In this document: piece after piece, positions 27,248 through 36,272 of the stretch
How the letters are laid out: each line of letters opens with the position of its first letter
How positions within the stretch are numbered: position 1 is the first letter of the stretch
Source: an uncultured Eubacteriales bacterium
GTDB lineage: Bacteria > Bacillota > Clostridia > Peptostreptococcales > Anaerovoracaceae
NCBI GenBank assembly: GCA_902786855.1
Contig: CADAEH010000015.1
Span: forward strand, 1 to 59,741
DNA: 59,741 nt
Direction of reading: 5' to 3'
The notes under the pieces: model-generated
Database searches by the model: none
What the model was told of the DNA's origin: nothing
What the model saw: only the letters and a program-made list of their open reading frames with translations
Program-made: the position numbers and the translations under genes

Positions 27248-28894
27248 ATGAAACTTCACAAAAGAGGTTTAAGCATAGTGCTGCTGCTGGCAGTATTCAT
27301 ATCTGTATACCTTGCAGTTCCGTGCAAAGTACAGGCTGCCTCAAAGCCGGCGCTGTCAAAAAAGACTGTGAGCGTAACGAAGGGGAAGACCGTGACCATC
27401 AAGGTCCGCAATGCTAAGAAGCGCGTGAAATGGTCTTCCACCAACAAGAAGATTGCTTATGTCAAAAAGAAGACCGGCAAGAAGCGCCAGAAGGCTGTTA
27501 TAAAAGCCAAAAAGAAAGGCACCTGCTATATTAAAGCGAAGATAGGCAAAAAGACGCTTAAGTGTAAGGTCACTGTTAAAAACAAAGGAGATGTGACTGT
27601 CACACCTGTATCCCCGGATGACGGAGGTACAGGGCTTGAGGACCGGGTCATCAGGACGAGGAATCTCAGTAATTCTTCGAAAGATCTGACGGCCGGTATG
27701 AAGTCATATCCTCCGGCATACTCAGCACCGGATGCGGCTTTCATAAATGGTACCAGCAGCTTTTCCTTCAATCTTTTCAAGGAAACAGTAAAGTCAGAAC
27801 GCAAGACAAGTGCTGTTACTAACATCCTGATCTCGCCTGACTCAGTCATGACAGCTCTTGCTATGACTGAGAACGGGGCAGCCGGCAATACACTTTCAGA
27901 GATGGAATATGTACTTGGAGGCGGCATTTCCGCCACCGGTATCCCGTGCGCAAGATTCAATACATATCTATCCGGACTCAACAGAAAGCTGATGGGATCA
28001 GATGCGTTCATATACAATGTGGCTAATTCCATCTGGGCGAGGGAAAACATGGTCAGTCCCAAGACCAGCTTCCTTCAGGCCAACAAGAACTATCATGATG
28101 CGGAATACTATGTTGCACCTTTTAATGATCAGACCTCGGCGGACATGAATTCATGGGTGTTCAACAAGTCCCGCAATATGATAGACAATATCATAGGCAA
28201 ACTCTCAGAAGATTCACGGATGGTACTTATAAATACGGTAGCATTCGAGGGCGTATGGGCAAAACAGTTCGAAGAGAGCCGGATGAAGCGTGAGGATTTC
28301 ACTTCAGGGAGCGGCGCAAAGCAGAGTGCCATGATGCTGAAGGATACCGGTGACTATCAGTACTTTACTGTGAACAGCGGTCAGGCTTTTGTAAAGAGCT
28401 ACCGGATCGGAAAGAAAGCCGGAAAGATAGCTTTTGTCGGCATTCTGCCACCGAAGGGCGAGAGCATCGATCACTTTATAGCAGGCTTGAACGGAAGCTC
28501 TTTTATCAGTGCATGGAACAGCAGAAAAAGTGCGGTCATAAATCTGTCTCTGCCTGAATTCAGCTATGATTACAGCACAGAGATGGCAGACTCACTTAAT
28601 GAGCTGGGCATCAGGGAAGCGTTTACAGACGATGCAGACTTTTCGAATATGGCGATCCCGACACCTGAGACACCGGGTCTCAAGATCAGCAAGGTCCTTC
28701 ATAAGACACATATCGAAGTATATGCCAAAGGAACAAAGGCTGCAGCTGCAACTGCAGTAGTGATGGAAAAAGCCGGTGCTGCGTTTGGTACAGACATCAT
28801 AGAGCTGAAATTCGACAGACCGTTTGTTTATGCACTTGTAGATGCAGACTCCGGGATCCCGCTGTTCATAGGAGAGGTTGTATCAGTCGGATAG
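27248..28894 (+). CDS. Secreted serpin with N-terminal Ig-like domain
   Basis: Protease inhibitor of the serpin family, 548 residues. ATG 27248 (GGGAGGTG upstream) gives a signal peptide (about residues 1-31, ending in KVQAA). A lysine-rich Ig-like (Big2-type) domain follows (about 33-115, with VKWSSTNKKIAYV), then a linker and the serpin fold (about 165-548). The hinge of the reactive loop reads KGTKAAAATAVV, with small residues suited to insertion, so it looks inhibitory. The scissile bond probably lies in MEKAGAAFG, but P1 cannot be fixed. It follows the glycogen enzymes by 2 bases without a promoter of its own, an odd partnership. The target may be host or competitor proteases. Confidence 0.9.
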   Translation: MKLHKRGLSIVLLLAVFISVYLAVPCKVQAASKPALSKKTVSVTKGKTVTIKVRNAKKRVKWSSTNKKIAYVKKKTGKKRQKAVIKAKKKGTCYIKAKIGKKTLKCKVTVKNKGDVTVTPVSPDDGGTGLEDRVIRTRNLSNSSKDLTAGMKSYPPAYSAPDAAFINGTSSFSFNLFKETVKSERKTSAVTNILISPDSVMTALAMTENGAAGNTLSEMEYVLGGGISATGIPCARFNTYLSGLNRKLMGSDAFIYNVANSIWARENMVSPKTSFLQANKNYHDAEYYVAPFNDQTSADMNSWVFNKSRNMIDNIIGKLSEDSRMVLINTVAFEGVWAKQFEESRMKREDFTSGSGAKQSAMMLKDTGDYQYFTVNSGQAFVKSYRIGKKAGKIAFVGILPPKGESIDHFIAGLNGSSFISAWNSRKSAVINLSLPEFSYDYSTEMADSLNELGIREAFTDDADFSNMAIPTPETPGLKISKVLHKTHIEVYAKGTKAAAATAVVMEKAGAAFGTDIIELKFDRPFVYALVDADSGIPLFIGEVVSVG

Positions 28895-28932
28895 TGTTTT
28901 GTGAAAAATACCAAAATACTCCCGCAAAAGCG

Positions 28933-28961
28933 TTGACATATTTTATAAATAATATTAAAAT
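28933..28961 (+). promoter_or_regulatory. Sigma-A promoter for the lysine operon
   Basis: TTGACA (28933-28938), 17-base spacer, TAAAAT (28956-28961). The start site would be near 28968, just before the riboswitch. Confidence 0.8.
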
Positions 28962-28973
28962 CACGACAATTGA

Positions 28974-29135
28974 GATAGAGGATGCGCTTGATCATCAGTA
29001 GATGTCCTGCAGGATATGCAGATCCGGGACAGACGAAAGGGATCGGCGCCGAAGTGAAGACGGGCTGCAGTCCCTCTGAGCTGGGAGTATGGATAATATC
29101 CATGCGACTGTCGCGAAGAAACGCGGAGAGCTATC
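28974..29135 (+). promoter_or_regulatory. Lysine riboswitch (L box) aptamer
   Basis: The conserved L-box segments appear in order: GATAGAGGATGCGC with AGTAGATG, GACGAAAGGGAT, GCGCCGAAGTGAAG, GAGCTGGGAGTATGG, GCGACTGTCGCG and GGAGAGCTATC. The closing stem P1 pairs GATAG (28974-28978) with CTATC (29131-29135). It lies between a promoter and a terminator ahead of dapA, so lysine binding should end transcription before the lysine genes. Confidence 0.96.
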
Positions 29136-29168
29136 CATGATAAGTATCATTGTTTTGATTTGTCATGA

Positions 29169-29197
29169 GCAGCTGAACGCGTGTCAGCTGCTTTTTT
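29169..29197 (+). terminator. Riboswitch-controlled terminator before dapA
   Basis: GCAGCTGA (29169-29176) pairs with TCAGCTGC (29184-29191) and is followed by six T. It is the expression platform of the lysine riboswitch. Confidence 0.9.
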
Positions 29198-29272
29198 AAT
29201 CAGCAGAGTTTCTTATCGATAGCCTCATCTCACATTTCAAACTTATGGTTTAAATATGAGGAGGTAAACCAA

Positions 29273-30166
29273 ATGGCAAGAACCAACACTATCTTCGAAG
29301 GCGTAGCAACAGCACTTATTACCCCTATGACAGAAGACGGGGTCAACTATGAACAGTTCGGAAAGCTGATCGACTGGCAGATCGAGCAGGGCATCGATGC
29401 TCTGGTCATCGCAGGCACCACAGGCGAGGGCTCAACACTCACTGACGCAGAGCACAAGGAATGCATCAGATTTGCTGTAGATCGTGCTGCACACAGAGTT
29501 CCGATCATCGCAGGAACAGGCAGCAATGACACCGCTTACGGCAAGCAGCTGACAAAATTCGCAAGTGATGCTGGTGCAGATGCATGTCTCATAGTGACAT
29601 CATACTACAACAAGGCAACACAGAAGGGACTGGTCAAACTGTTCAGTGAGTATGCAAGTGTCAGTAATGTTCCTATCATTGCTTACAATGTTCCTTCGAG
29701 GACAGGACTTAACATAGAGCCGTCAACATATGTCGAGCTGGCCAAGATCGACAAGGTGGGCGCCATCAAGGAGGCAAACGGCAACATTTCCAAGATCGTG
29801 GAAACATTCGCCAAGGTCGGTGACAGTCTGGATGTATATTCAGGAAATGACGATCAGATCGTGCCTTTCCTGTCAATGGGAAGCAAGGGCGTCATTTCTG
29901 TACTCTCCAATGTTGTCCCGGCAGAGACACGCGAGATGTGCACTAAGTTCTGGGAAGGCGATGTTGCAGGCGCCGCTGCAATGCAGTGCAAGTACAGTGA
30001 GCTGATCGCAGCTCTGTTCTGTGAGGTCAATCCGATCCCTGTCAAGGAAGCAATGGCTATGATGGGCTGGTGTGATCCGATCATCAGATCACCTCTCTAC
30101 CGTATGGAGCCTGCTAACCTTGAAAGACTTCAGAACGCAATGAAGGAGCTCGGACTTATCCAGTAA
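29273..30166 (+). CDS. dapA: 4-hydroxy-tetrahydrodipicolinate synthase
   Basis: Condenses pyruvate with aspartate semialdehyde, the first step specific to lysine and diaminopimelate. It has 297 residues. The Schiff-base lysine is K166 (GAIKEANGN), with Y138 in IAYNVPSRTG and the GTTGEG block at residues 48-53. A GAGGAGG ribosome site precedes ATG 29273. It is the first gene after the lysine riboswitch, so it is expected to be repressed by lysine. Confidence 0.97.
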   Translation: MARTNTIFEGVATALITPMTEDGVNYEQFGKLIDWQIEQGIDALVIAGTTGEGSTLTDAEHKECIRFAVDRAAHRVPIIAGTGSNDTAYGKQLTKFASDAGADACLIVTSYYNKATQKGLVKLFSEYASVSNVPIIAYNVPSRTGLNIEPSTYVELAKIDKVGAIKEANGNISKIVETFAKVGDSLDVYSGNDDQIVPFLSMGSKGVISVLSNVVPAETREMCTKFWEGDVAGAAAMQCKYSELIAALFCEVNPIPVKEAMAMMGWCDPIIRSPLYRMEPANLERLQNAMKELGLIQ

Positions 30167-30201
30167 GAGACTCCTGTACATAAAAAGGAAAGGGAAAAAA
30201 G

Positions 30202-30933
30202 ATGCAAGTAATAGTAAACGGTATCGATGGAGCGATGGGCACCATTCTTGCACGTGTGATCGGGAAGACTGAAGACATGGAAGTCATTGCCGGTGTCACA
30301 CCGACCGGAGCAGACGGAGCATATCTGACACCGTCTGATTACCAGGGACCGGCAGACATGGTCATAGATTTCTCACACCACGCCGGGACAGTTCCGCTTA
30401 TGGACTATTGTGTAGCAAGAGGACTCCCTGTCGTAGTATGCACTACAGGTCAGACCGAAGAAGAGATGGCATATATAGCCAAGGCGGCGGAAAGCATTCC
30501 TGTATTCAAGTCAGCGAACATGTCCGTCGGTGTTGCTATCATGGCAAAGGTGGTAAAAGAGATCGCTGCAAAGTTCAGTGATTATGAAGTGGAGATAGTA
30601 GAGGCGCATCACAACAGGAAGGTAGATGCACCAAGCGGCACAGCTATCATGCTGGCAGATGCAGTTATGGAGGCAAGACCTGATCTTCACTGCAACATTG
30701 GCAGATCGGGCATGGCTAAACGCGAGCCTGATGAGATCGGCATCAGTGCTGTCAGGATGGGTAACATCGTCGGCATGCATGAGGTCATGTTCGGCACAAA
30801 CACTCAGACAATAACCATCAAGCATGAAGCTCATGACAGGGCATTGTTTGCTGATGGAGCTGTCACTGCAGCGAGATTTCTCATAGATCAGCCGGCAGGA
30901 TTGTACAATATGGACGATCTGCTTGCAGACTGA
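30202..30933 (+). CDS. dapB: 4-hydroxy-tetrahydrodipicolinate reductase
   Basis: NAD(P)H-dependent second enzyme of the pathway, 243 residues. The shortened N-terminal nucleotide-binding motif reads GIDGAMGTI. The conserved catalytic block is EAHHNRKVDAPSGTA, with the family histidines and the lysine. It follows dapA by 35 bases with AAAGGAAAGGG as ribosome site, and belongs to the riboswitch operon. Confidence 0.96.
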   Translation: MQVIVNGIDGAMGTILARVIGKTEDMEVIAGVTPTGADGAYLTPSDYQGPADMVIDFSHHAGTVPLMDYCVARGLPVVVCTTGQTEEEMAYIAKAAESIPVFKSANMSVGVAIMAKVVKEIAAKFSDYEVEIVEAHHNRKVDAPSGTAIMLADAVMEARPDLHCNIGRSGMAKREPDEIGISAVRMGNIVGMHEVMFGTNTQTITIKHEAHDRALFADGAVTAARFLIDQPAGLYNMDDLLAD

Positions 30934-30997
30934 TGAAGTGACAGCTGGAACGTGTAATGATTGATATTAACAGAGACTCAAATCGAGAGGAATAGAG

Positions 30998-31975
30998 ATG
31001 AGAATAGGAATAGCAGGATATGGAAATATAGGCAGGGGAGTTGAGGCTGCAGTGACTAAGGCTCCTGATATGGAGCTGGCTGCAGTTTTCACAAGAAGGG
31101 ATCCGGCATCAGTCAGGACAGTGACCGGAGCACCGGTTATGTCTTATGACGAAATCGGAAGCATGAAAGATGAGATCGATGTGGTCATCATCTGCGGGGG
31201 GAGTGCTACCGATCTGCCATGGATGACACCTGAACTTGCAGCACAGTTCAACGTCATCGACAGCTTTGACAACCACGCCAATATTCCTCAGCATTTTGCG
31301 AATGTGGATGCTGCTGCGAAAGCAGCAGGCACCATTGGTATCATTTCATGCGGATGGGATCCGGGCTACTTTTCACTTGCCAGAGTGTACGCGGATGCAG
31401 CGCTCCCTGAAGGCGACAGTTATACATTCTGGGGCCGCGGCGTCAGTCAGGGGCACTCGGATGCCATCAGACGCATAGACGGAGTGGCTGATGCAAGGCA
31501 GTACACAGTACCTGTTCCGGCAGCAGTGGAAAAAGTCAGATCAGGATCGCATCCGGTGTTCACAGCCCGTGATATGCATCTTCGTGAATGCTACGTCGTA
31601 GCGAAGGAAGGTGCCGATAAAGCAGCGATAGAAGAGGCCATCAAGACGATGCCTAACTATTTTGAACCATATGATACCACGGTCGAGTTCATCACACAGG
31701 AAGAGCTGAATGAAAAGCACAGCGGTCTGCCGCACGGCGGGAGCGTGCTGAGGAGCGGTTCTACCGGTCTGGAAGCAGAATTCAATAACACGATAGAATT
31801 CACTCTGGACCTTGATTCCAATCCTTACTTCACGGGCAGCATACTCGCTGCAGCTGCCAGAGCTGCATTCAGGCTAAGTCAGGAAGGACAGAGCGGAGCA
31901 AGGACATTGCTTGATGTACCGCCTTCATACCTGTCGCTTCATTCAGGAGCCGACCTACTCGCACATATGCTGTAA
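30998..31975 (+). CDS. ddh: Meso-diaminopimelate D-dehydrogenase
   Basis: NADPH-dependent enzyme that makes meso-diaminopimelate directly from tetrahydrodipicolinate and ammonia, bypassing the succinyl or acetyl branches. It has 325 residues with an N-terminal Rossmann motif (GIAGYGNIGRG). The substrate-binding segments SCGWDPG and GRGVSQGHSDA are typical of the family. It lies between dapB and lysA, so with its neighbours it completes a short pathway from aspartate semialdehyde to lysine. Confidence 0.96.
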   Translation: MRIGIAGYGNIGRGVEAAVTKAPDMELAAVFTRRDPASVRTVTGAPVMSYDEIGSMKDEIDVVIICGGSATDLPWMTPELAAQFNVIDSFDNHANIPQHFANVDAAAKAAGTIGIISCGWDPGYFSLARVYADAALPEGDSYTFWGRGVSQGHSDAIRRIDGVADARQYTVPVPAAVEKVRSGSHPVFTARDMHLRECYVVAKEGADKAAIEEAIKTMPNYFEPYDTTVEFITQEELNEKHSGLPHGGSVLRSGSTGLEAEFNNTIEFTLDLDSNPYFTGSILAAAARAAFRLSQEGQSGARTLLDVPPSYLSLHSGADLLAHML

Positions 31976-31993
31976 AGAATTTATTAAACATAT

Positions 31994-32010
31994 GCCGGTC
32001 ATTGCGACCG
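31994..32010 (+). repeat. Small inverted repeat in ddh-lysA gap
   Basis: CCGGTC (31994-31999) and GACCGG (32005-32010) form a 6-bp hairpin between ddh and lysA. There is no T run, so it is not a terminator. It may stabilise the message or affect lysA translation. Confidence 0.4.
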
Positions 32011-32028
32011 GTCAAAACGGGGTCAGAA

Positions 32029-33324
32029 ATGTTATACAAAAATCTGGGAATCAATAGTAAAGGCCATATGACAATCGGCGGACTCGATGCCTGCGACCTT
32101 GCAGCAGAGTACGGCACACCTCTGTACGTCCTTGATGAGGATGTGATCCGCTCAAACTGCAGAACATACTTAGACTCGATGCATGAAGAGTTCGGAGCCG
32201 ATTCAACACCGCTTTTTGCCAGCAAGGCTCTGAGTTTCAGGGGCATATATCCGGTCGTTGAGTCCGAAGGACTGTGTGCAGATGTGGTATCTCCCGGAGA
32301 GATATATACCGCGCTGTCTGCAGGTTTCCCTGCTGAGAAGATGTTTTTCCACGGGACAAACAAGACAGACGCAGACATCGAATACGGGGTGTCAGAGGGC
32401 GTTGGATACTTTGTCGTAGATAACCTGAATGAGCTTGCGGTACTTGACAGGAAAGCCGGGGAGCATGGTGTCAGGCAGAAGATCCTGCTCAGGCTCACCT
32501 GCGGTCTTGATCCGCATACGCTTGAGGCGATCAGTACGGGAAAAGTCGACTCTCAGTTCGGAGTACCGATCGACACCGGTCAGGCAGATGATTTTGTGCG
32601 TGCGGCTCTTGAGTGCAGTAATCTCGATCTTGCAGGTCTGCACAGCCACTGCGGCTCTCAGATATTTGAAAGCGATTCATTCAATCTTCAGGCAGAGATA
32701 CTGATAAGATATGCAGCTCACATCAGAGACGATCTCGGATATACTGTACGCATCATCAACATAGGCGGTGGATTTGGTGTCAGATATGTTGAAAGCGATC
32801 CGCTCCCTGATATCCCTGCAAGGATAGCCGAGGTAGCACAGCATATGAGAGCAGCATGCGAAAAATATGCATTCAAGCCTGAAACAGTATATATGGAGCC
32901 GGGACGCAGTATAGTTGCTGATGCAGGTGTCACACTGTACGAGACCGGCGGAGTCAAGGAAGTAAAAGGCTACCGTAATTATGTAACAATTGACGGAGGC
33001 ATGACGGACAACCCGAGATATGCTCTGTATAAGGCGGACTATACAGTCCTGAATGCAAGCAGAGCCGATCAGCCGGCTGATTATGAATGCACTATAGCAG
33101 GCAGATGCTGTGAGAGCGGAGACCGCATAGCTGAATATATCAACATTGCTAAACCGGAGCGCGGCGACATCATAGCCGTCCTGACTACCGGCGCATACAA
33201 TTATTCAATGGCTTCCAACTACAACAGAGTGCCGAGACCGGCAATGATCATGATATCCGCTGGTAAAGCAAGGCTTGTTGTAAAAAGAGAGTCATTTGAA
33301 GACCTTATAAGAAACGAGCTGTGA
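32029..33324 (+). CDS. lysA: Diaminopimelate decarboxylase
   Basis: PLP enzyme that converts meso-diaminopimelate to lysine, 431 residues. The PLP lysine is in FASKALSF, the HCGSQI block binds the cofactor, and GGGFG and EPGRSIV are intact. ATG 32029 is chosen for its GGGGTCAG upstream; an in-frame TTG at 32002 is a less likely start. It is the last gene of the lysine operon and is followed by a terminator. Confidence 0.96.
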   Translation: MLYKNLGINSKGHMTIGGLDACDLAAEYGTPLYVLDEDVIRSNCRTYLDSMHEEFGADSTPLFASKALSFRGIYPVVESEGLCADVVSPGEIYTALSAGFPAEKMFFHGTNKTDADIEYGVSEGVGYFVVDNLNELAVLDRKAGEHGVRQKILLRLTCGLDPHTLEAISTGKVDSQFGVPIDTGQADDFVRAALECSNLDLAGLHSHCGSQIFESDSFNLQAEILIRYAAHIRDDLGYTVRIINIGGGFGVRYVESDPLPDIPARIAEVAQHMRAACEKYAFKPETVYMEPGRSIVADAGVTLYETGGVKEVKGYRNYVTIDGGMTDNPRYALYKADYTVLNASRADQPADYECTIAGRCCESGDRIAEYINIAKPERGDIIAVLTTGAYNYSMASNYNRVPRPAMIMISAGKARLVVKRESFEDLIRNEL

Positions 33325-33341
33325 CGACAGTCAGCGATACT

Positions 33342-33375
33342 AAGGACAGACCTTAAACAGGCCTGTCCTTTTTTT
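33342..33375 (+). terminator. Terminator after lysA
   Basis: AAGGACAG (33342-33349) pairs with CTGTCCTT (33363-33370) and is followed by a T run. It closes the lysine operon. Confidence 0.9.
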
Positions 33376-33456
33376 ACTCTTCAAAGCTATGATAAAATAT
33401 ATATACAAAAGTGGAAGGCGAAATCATAAAACAGAGACAAAAGAGGAGATGACTAT

Positions 33457-34449
33457 ATGAAAAACATTCTCATTCTCAATACAGGCGGAACGTTTTCATC
33501 GGAAGCTTCGGGACATGGGCTTGCTCCTTCGATCACAGGTGATGAGATCATAAAAAAACTGGGAATACTCGACGATGATATAAGCATATCGGTAGAGGAT
33601 TTCTGCTCACTTGACAGCGCCAATATCATGCCGGATGACTGGGTCAGCATCGCGCGCAAGATAGCGGGCGGCATAGCAGAATATAACGGTTTCATAGTGA
33701 TACACGGCACGGATACGCTGGCATACACTTCTTCTATGCTGTCGTTTATGCTGCAGAATATCCAGGTGCCGGTGGTAGTGACGGGCAGTCAGATGCCGCT
33801 CAACTCTCCGATGTCTGACGCACTGATGAATCTGCAGTGCGCGGTATGGATGGCAGTCAGCGGGGTGCCGGGTGTCTTCGTTGCTTTTGACAGGAAAATC
33901 ATGCTGGGCTGCCGCACCAGCAAGGTAAGAACATTGAGCTTCAATGCTTTTGAGAGTATCAACTGTCCTTATATAGGCGAAGTCAATGCCTACGGGCTCC
34001 AGCTGTATACAGACAGGAAAGCCAAGATGACCAGGATAAACCTGCAGACAGATTACTCAGACAGGATAGCTGTCCTCAAAGTGTTCCCGGGAATGGATCT
34101 TGATATATTCTCTTTCCTGCAGGATCACGGATACGAGGGGGTTTATATCGAAGGATTCGGCCTCGGAGGGCTTCCTTTCCTCAGAAACGATATAACGGCA
34201 GAGATACGGAAGGCTTCAGACAACGGCCTGCCGATCCTCGTAGGCAGTCAGTGCAGATACGAGGGAAGCGACCTCAGTGTATACGAGACGGGTCAGAGAA
34301 TACTCGACTGCGGCGGTATACCGGTCTATGACATGACACAGGAAGCGGTAGTGACCAAGCTGATGTGGGTCCTGGGGCAGACCAAAAAATACGATCAGGT
34401 CAGGTGGCTGTTCGGCTCGGATCTCGTCGGTGAAGTGACTCTCAGATAG
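33457..34449 (+). CDS. ansA: L-asparaginase, type I
   Basis: Hydrolyses asparagine to aspartate and ammonia, 330 residues. The two catalytic threonine blocks are seen: NTGGTFSS near residue 9 and IHGTDTLAY near residue 87. No signal peptide is visible, so it is the cytoplasmic type. AGAGGAGAT precedes ATG 33457. It lies after the lysine operon terminator and ahead of the decarboxylase operon. The product aspartate would feed the aminotransferase, racemase and Na+ pump genes that follow. Confidence 0.93.
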   Translation: MKNILILNTGGTFSSEASGHGLAPSITGDEIIKKLGILDDDISISVEDFCSLDSANIMPDDWVSIARKIAGGIAEYNGFIVIHGTDTLAYTSSMLSFMLQNIQVPVVVTGSQMPLNSPMSDALMNLQCAVWMAVSGVPGVFVAFDRKIMLGCRTSKVRTLSFNAFESINCPYIGEVNAYGLQLYTDRKAKMTRINLQTDYSDRIAVLKVFPGMDLDIFSFLQDHGYEGVYIEGFGLGGLPFLRNDITAEIRKASDNGLPILVGSQCRYEGSDLSVYETGQRILDCGGIPVYDMTQEAVVTKLMWVLGQTKKYDQVRWLFGSDLVGEVTLR

Positions 34450-34492
34450 CATGCATTATTTAAGTACAAGATAGTTAATAAGCTATAAGTAT

Positions 34493-34521
34493 TTGATTAA
34501 AAGTTATCATTATATTAAAAT
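34493..34521 (+). promoter_or_regulatory. Sigma-A promoter for the decarboxylase operon
   Basis: TTGATT (34493-34498), 17-base spacer, TAAAAT (34516-34521). The start site would be near 34528, inside the palindrome listed next. Confidence 0.7.
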
Positions 34522-34538
34522 GAAAGTAATCATTTCAT
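34520..34538. promoter_or_regulatory. Candidate operator palindrome
   Basis: ATGAAA (34520-34525) and TTTCAT (34533-34538) face each other around the predicted transcription start. A dyad here is well placed for a repressor. No regulator gene is adjacent. Confidence 0.4.
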
Positions 34539-34590
34539 TTTATGAAAAGTGATATACACATTTACAAGTGATACTCACAAGGAGGTCATT

Positions 34591-35937
34591 ATGCAGGTAA
34601 AACCTAAAAATGAGCAAACTGCTGTGTTCAACAAAATTGTAGATATTCTTGATCCCGGCAGTTTCATGGAACTGGGGGAGCACGTATCAGCCAGATTCAC
34701 CGAGTTCTACCATCCGGATGCCGTACAGGAATCTGATGGTGTGATCACCGGTTACGGCACGGTAGACGGCAACCTCGTTTTTGTTTACGCACAGGACGGA
34801 GAGGTAATGGGCGGAACATTCGGCGAACAGCACGGACGTAAGATCGTTGATCTGTACGAACATGCTATCAAGGCGAATGCGCCTATCGTCGGACTTCTTG
34901 ACTGTGCAGGATTCCGTATCGAGGAAGGTCTGGACGGACTGTACCAGTTCGCAAAACTGTACAAGAGACAGTCAGATGCTTCAGGCAGGATCCCTCAGAT
35001 CGCAGCTGTCATCGGACAGTGCGGCGGCGGAATGTCAATAGCAGCCAAGCAGGCAGATTTCGTATTTATTGAGAAGGATAAGGGCAGTATTTTTGTCAAT
35101 CCTCAGAGCATGGTCGGCAATTCGATCGGAGACAATCCATATGTAAAAGCCGTTGATGACGGCACATATGAGTGGCCTGAGATCGCACAGAAGATCCGCA
35201 AGCTGATAGGACTCCTTCCTCCGGCTGTAGGATTTGCTCCTGAGGTACTCGAGACAAGCATTGAAGAGCTCAACCGCATCTGTCCTGATATCGATTCGAT
35301 GATAGGAGACGGAAGAGCACTCCTCGCAGAGCTCTCAGACAGCAATGATGTTCTGGAAGTGCAGCCTGATTTCGGTCAGGATATGATCACAGGATTCATC
35401 AGACTTGCCGGACAGACAGTAGGATGCGTTGCATGTAACAAGGTCAATGGCGAGAAGCGCCTCTCTGCCGATGGATGCAACAAAGCAGCTGCAATGGTCG
35501 ATGTATGCAGCAGATTCGGTATCCCTGTCCTGACACTGATAGATACTGACGGATACCAGACAACATCCGAGAACGAAAAGTATCTGCCGGACGCTGCAGG
35601 AAGACTCTTAAAGGCTCTCATCACAGCAAGCGTTCCTAAAATCAGTGTTGTAACAGGCCGCGTAGTAGGAAGCGCTTTCAGCCTTCTGAATTCCAAGGGA
35701 CTCGGTGCTGATTACGTATTCATGTGGGAAGGCGCAGATATCAGTATAGTCGAGCCAAGGCAGGCTACAGAGATCATTTTCGGCAAATGGTCTAAAGAGC
35801 TTGAGCAGCAGTACCGTGACGACCAGTCGAGCGCTGTTGCACTTGCAAGACATGGATTTGCAGACAAGGTCATTGCTCCGGAGGATACAAGAAAATATCT
35901 CATCGGTGCACTGCAGACCTTCGTTAACAGCAGGTAG
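34591..35937 (+). CDS. Acyl-CoA-type carboxyltransferase subunit (MmdA/12S-like)
   Basis: Carboxyltransferase of the crotonase-like fold shared by methylmalonyl-CoA decarboxylase alpha, propionyl-CoA carboxylase beta and the 12S transcarboxylase subunit. It has 448 residues, shorter than the usual 510-520. The CoA- and biotin-site glycine blocks are visible, for example GQCGGGMSIAAKQADF and VVGSAFSLLNSKGLGADY. ATG 34591 is chosen because of AGGAGGT seven bases before it; an in-frame ATG at 34549 lacks one. It heads an operon with OadG-like, biotin carrier, OadB and OadA-like genes. Its acyl-CoA substrate is not determined by sequence. Confidence 0.8.
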   Translation: MQVKPKNEQTAVFNKIVDILDPGSFMELGEHVSARFTEFYHPDAVQESDGVITGYGTVDGNLVFVYAQDGEVMGGTFGEQHGRKIVDLYEHAIKANAPIVGLLDCAGFRIEEGLDGLYQFAKLYKRQSDASGRIPQIAAVIGQCGGGMSIAAKQADFVFIEKDKGSIFVNPQSMVGNSIGDNPYVKAVDDGTYEWPEIAQKIRKLIGLLPPAVGFAPEVLETSIEELNRICPDIDSMIGDGRALLAELSDSNDVLEVQPDFGQDMITGFIRLAGQTVGCVACNKVNGEKRLSADGCNKAAAMVDVCSRFGIPVLTLIDTDGYQTTSENEKYLPDAAGRLLKALITASVPKISVVTGRVVGSAFSLLNSKGLGADYVFMWEGADISIVEPRQATEIIFGKWSKELEQQYRDDQSSAVALARHGFADKVIAPEDTRKYLIGALQTFVNSR

Positions 35938-35945
35938 GTGATCAT

Positions 35946-36272
35946 ATGAGTATAGGAGAAATACTGAAAGTAGGCGCGATCGATACTGTGCTCGGAATGG
36001 GAACAGTATTCTGCATACTGGTATTTATCGCTTTCTGCATCTGGCTTATGGGTAAAGCCTGTGCACCAAAACAGGCAAAAGAAGCAGCTCCTGCTGCAGC
36101 ACCGCAGGCAGAAGCAGCTCCTGTAAGCACTGCTTATGACGGGTTCACACCGGAAACAGTAGCAATAATCACAGCAGCGATAATACAGCACATCGCAGAC
36201 GAACAAGGAGAAGCCGCAGCTGAAGGATACATAGTTAGGAACGTACGGAGGGCACAATGGAAACGTATATAG
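35946..36272 (+). CDS. OadG-like gamma subunit of Na+ pump decarboxylase
   Basis: Protein of 108 residues with one N-terminal membrane span (about 14-37), an Ala/Pro-rich linker and a C-terminal helix, the layout of the gamma subunit that anchors the complex. It begins 8 bases after the carboxyltransferase and overlaps the start of the biotin carrier gene by 16 bases, suggesting stoichiometric expression. Confidence 0.8.
   Translation: MSIGEILKVGAIDTVLGMGTVFCILVFIAFCIWLMGKACAPKQAKEAAPAAAPQAEAAPVSTAYDGFTPETVAIITAAIIQHIADEQGEAAAEGYIVRNVRRAQWKRI

Noticed and set aside
28828-29103. Minus-strand open frame across the serpin end and riboswitch
   Set aside because: It covers the conserved lysine aptamer and the coding strand of the serpin; it is a shadow frame.
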